13,494 bases of DNA from Actinomycetes bacterium (GTDB lineage Bacteria; Actinomycetota; Acidimicrobiia; Acidimicrobiales; Palsa-688). Position 1 is the stretch's first letter. Each line of letters begins with the position of its first letter. The stretch covers positions 1-13,494 of the forward strand of contig JAJZWW010000042.1 in NCBI GenBank assembly GCA_021846485.1, in the 5' to 3' direction. Both the position numbers and the translations under genes were made by a program. Positions 12,982 to 13,494 of this stretch are shown here, one piece after another. The notes under the pieces were generated by a model. That model did no database searches. It was not told the DNA's origin and saw only the letters and a program-made list of their open reading frames with translations.

Positions 12982-13213
12982 TCAGCCGGTCGCCGCGAGC
13001 GCCCGGGCGGCGCCGAGCACGCCCGGGCCCACCTCCTCCAGGTCGCCTTCGCGCAGCAGCCGGGCGGGCGGTCCTCGACGGCGGGGTTCAGCCCCTGGAA
13101 CCAGGCCTGGACCACCTCGGGAGCGTCCTGCTCGCCGATCGAGACGGCGACTTGTCGAGGCGCAGGTACGTGCGGCCGCCGGGGTCGCTCTCGATGTCTC
13201 GGAGACCGAATCG
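12982..13213 (-). pseudogene. MbcA/ParS/Xre-type antitoxin remnant, frameshifted and internally deleted
   Basis: Read from 13213 downward, the first piece is RFGLRDIESDPGGRTYLRLD then KSPS. The second, in another frame, is EQDAPEVVQAWFQGLNPAVEDRPP with the first residues removed by the shift. The third, again shifted, is ARLLREGDLEEVGPGVLGAA then RALAATG and TGA at 12982. The W-F-x-G-x-N-P-x-x-x-D-R-x-P-A-R-L-L-R-E-G-D motif is the DUF2384 (MbcA/ParS/Xre C-terminal) toxin-binding domain, where the partner is usually a RES-domain toxin. About 60 residues between the pieces seem lost. No RES toxin is visible. This is a dead gene unless the indels are assembly errors. Confidence 0.6.
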
Positions 13214-13216
13214 TTA

Positions 13217-13315
13217 GGACCCTTCCGGCAACTACTTGGACGGCGTCACCAACTTCGGCCGTGTCAGCACACAGTTCTCGGCCTTCGGCCGTCCAAGTAG
13301 TTGCCGCTCGGGCCC
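13217..13315. mobile_element. 99-bp MITE-like element with 28-bp terminal inverted repeats
   Basis: The inner 19 bp of the arms, CGGCAACTACTTGGACGGC (13226-13244) and its exact reverse complement (13288-13306), are perfect. Outward, the arms continue for 9 more positions with 5 matches (GG-A/G-CCC and three mismatches), to 13217 and 13315. The 43-bp centre contains a 10-bp direct repeat CTTCGGCCGT (13253-13262, overlapping the right arm at 13283-13292). No transposase, no clear target duplication and no known family are recognised. A strong RNA hairpin is the alternative reading. Confidence 0.55.
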
Positions 13316-13420
13316 TTGCCAGTAGAAGGCCCGGGCGGACTGGTCGATCGGGTCGACGGCGAGGAACCGGGCGACTGCGTCGGCCCCCGCCCACGCGGAC
13401 TGGCAGCGACCGGGGCCCAC
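13316..13420 (-). pseudogene. Unrecognised remnant, possibly GNAT-like, cut by the inverted-repeat element
   Basis: The minus frame reads SAWAGADAVARFLAVDPIDQ then SARAFYW before it enters the inverted-repeat element, where a TAG ends it at 13232. 'AVDP-DQSARAFY' resembles the beta5/alpha4 end of toxin-type GNATs, like HAIDDAARSFY in the fragment at 139. The acetyl-CoA motif is not seen, and the sequence to the window edge is Gly/Ala/Arg-rich with no gene start. GTG 13420 is the only nearby start. The family call is weak. Confidence 0.3.
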
Positions 13421-13494
13421 TCGGCCCTCCGGCGCCCCGCCCCCGCCGCCCTCAGCCCTCGCCGGCGCCGGCGCCTCGCCCCCGGCCGCCTCAG

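Noticed and set aside
12161..13300. 379-codon plus-strand ORF at the right end
   Set aside because: It overlaps the GNAT gene in another frame and is antisense to the HicB-like chimera; Arg/Pro/Gly-rich with no motif.
1..13494. CRISPR array, tRNA or rRNA genes
   Set aside because: No regularly spaced repeats and no cloverleaf or rRNA-like stretches were seen by eye; a tRNA scan was not possible.

Overview
The window is very GC-rich DNA with strong G/C bias at third codon positions and GTG starts at several genes. It carries LutABC, MeaB, an actinobacterial-style MFS carrier, an OsmC protein and many apparently leaderless promoters. This points to a high-GC actinobacterium; I cannot place it more precisely, although an Acidimicrobiia-like or other deep lineage would fit.

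Left part (1-4822). The C-terminus of an acyl-CoA (glutaryl-CoA-type) dehydrogenase enters from the left, followed by a truncated GNAT acetyltransferase. Facing them is an intact lutABC operon for L-lactate oxidation, translationally coupled through two GTGA overlaps. Directly upstream of lutA, on the same strand, lies a frameshifted remnant of a rhamnulokinase. This suggests the lut operon was once part of an L-rhamnose to lactaldehyde to lactate pathway. A small plus-strand cluster follows: two hypothetical ORFs and a Tex30/KANL3-type alpha/beta hydrolase with two compensating frameshifts.

Middle (4736-7917). A sugar-porter-like MFS carrier has a long low-complexity N-terminal leader. Behind it is an M20 peptidase relic that has lost its middle but keeps one reading frame. 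Divergent from that relic is meaB, the GTPase chaperone of B12-dependent mutases. Its promoter shares a 39-bp gap with the relic's promoter.

Right part (7918-13494) is accessory-looking. It holds a small secreted peptide, a frameshifted P-loop kinase-like ATPase, a probable toxin-antitoxin pair with a dyad operator over its promoter, and a decayed HATPase (anti-sigma type). Then come an intact cupin, an OsmC-family protein and a GNAT acetyltransferase. The last 1.1 kb is a toxin/antitoxin graveyard: an in-frame HicB-like/GNAT chimera, a truncated small ORF, a multiply frameshifted MbcA/ParS/Xre-type antitoxin remnant, and a 99-bp MITE-like inverted-repeat element.

Two themes stand out. First, at least seven genes have a TANNNT-like -10 box only 6-8 nt before the start codon, the signature of leaderless transcripts. 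Second, metabolic genes are intact while accessory genes carry many single-base frameshifts. That is either real decay or uncorrected indels in the assembly, and only the reads can decide.
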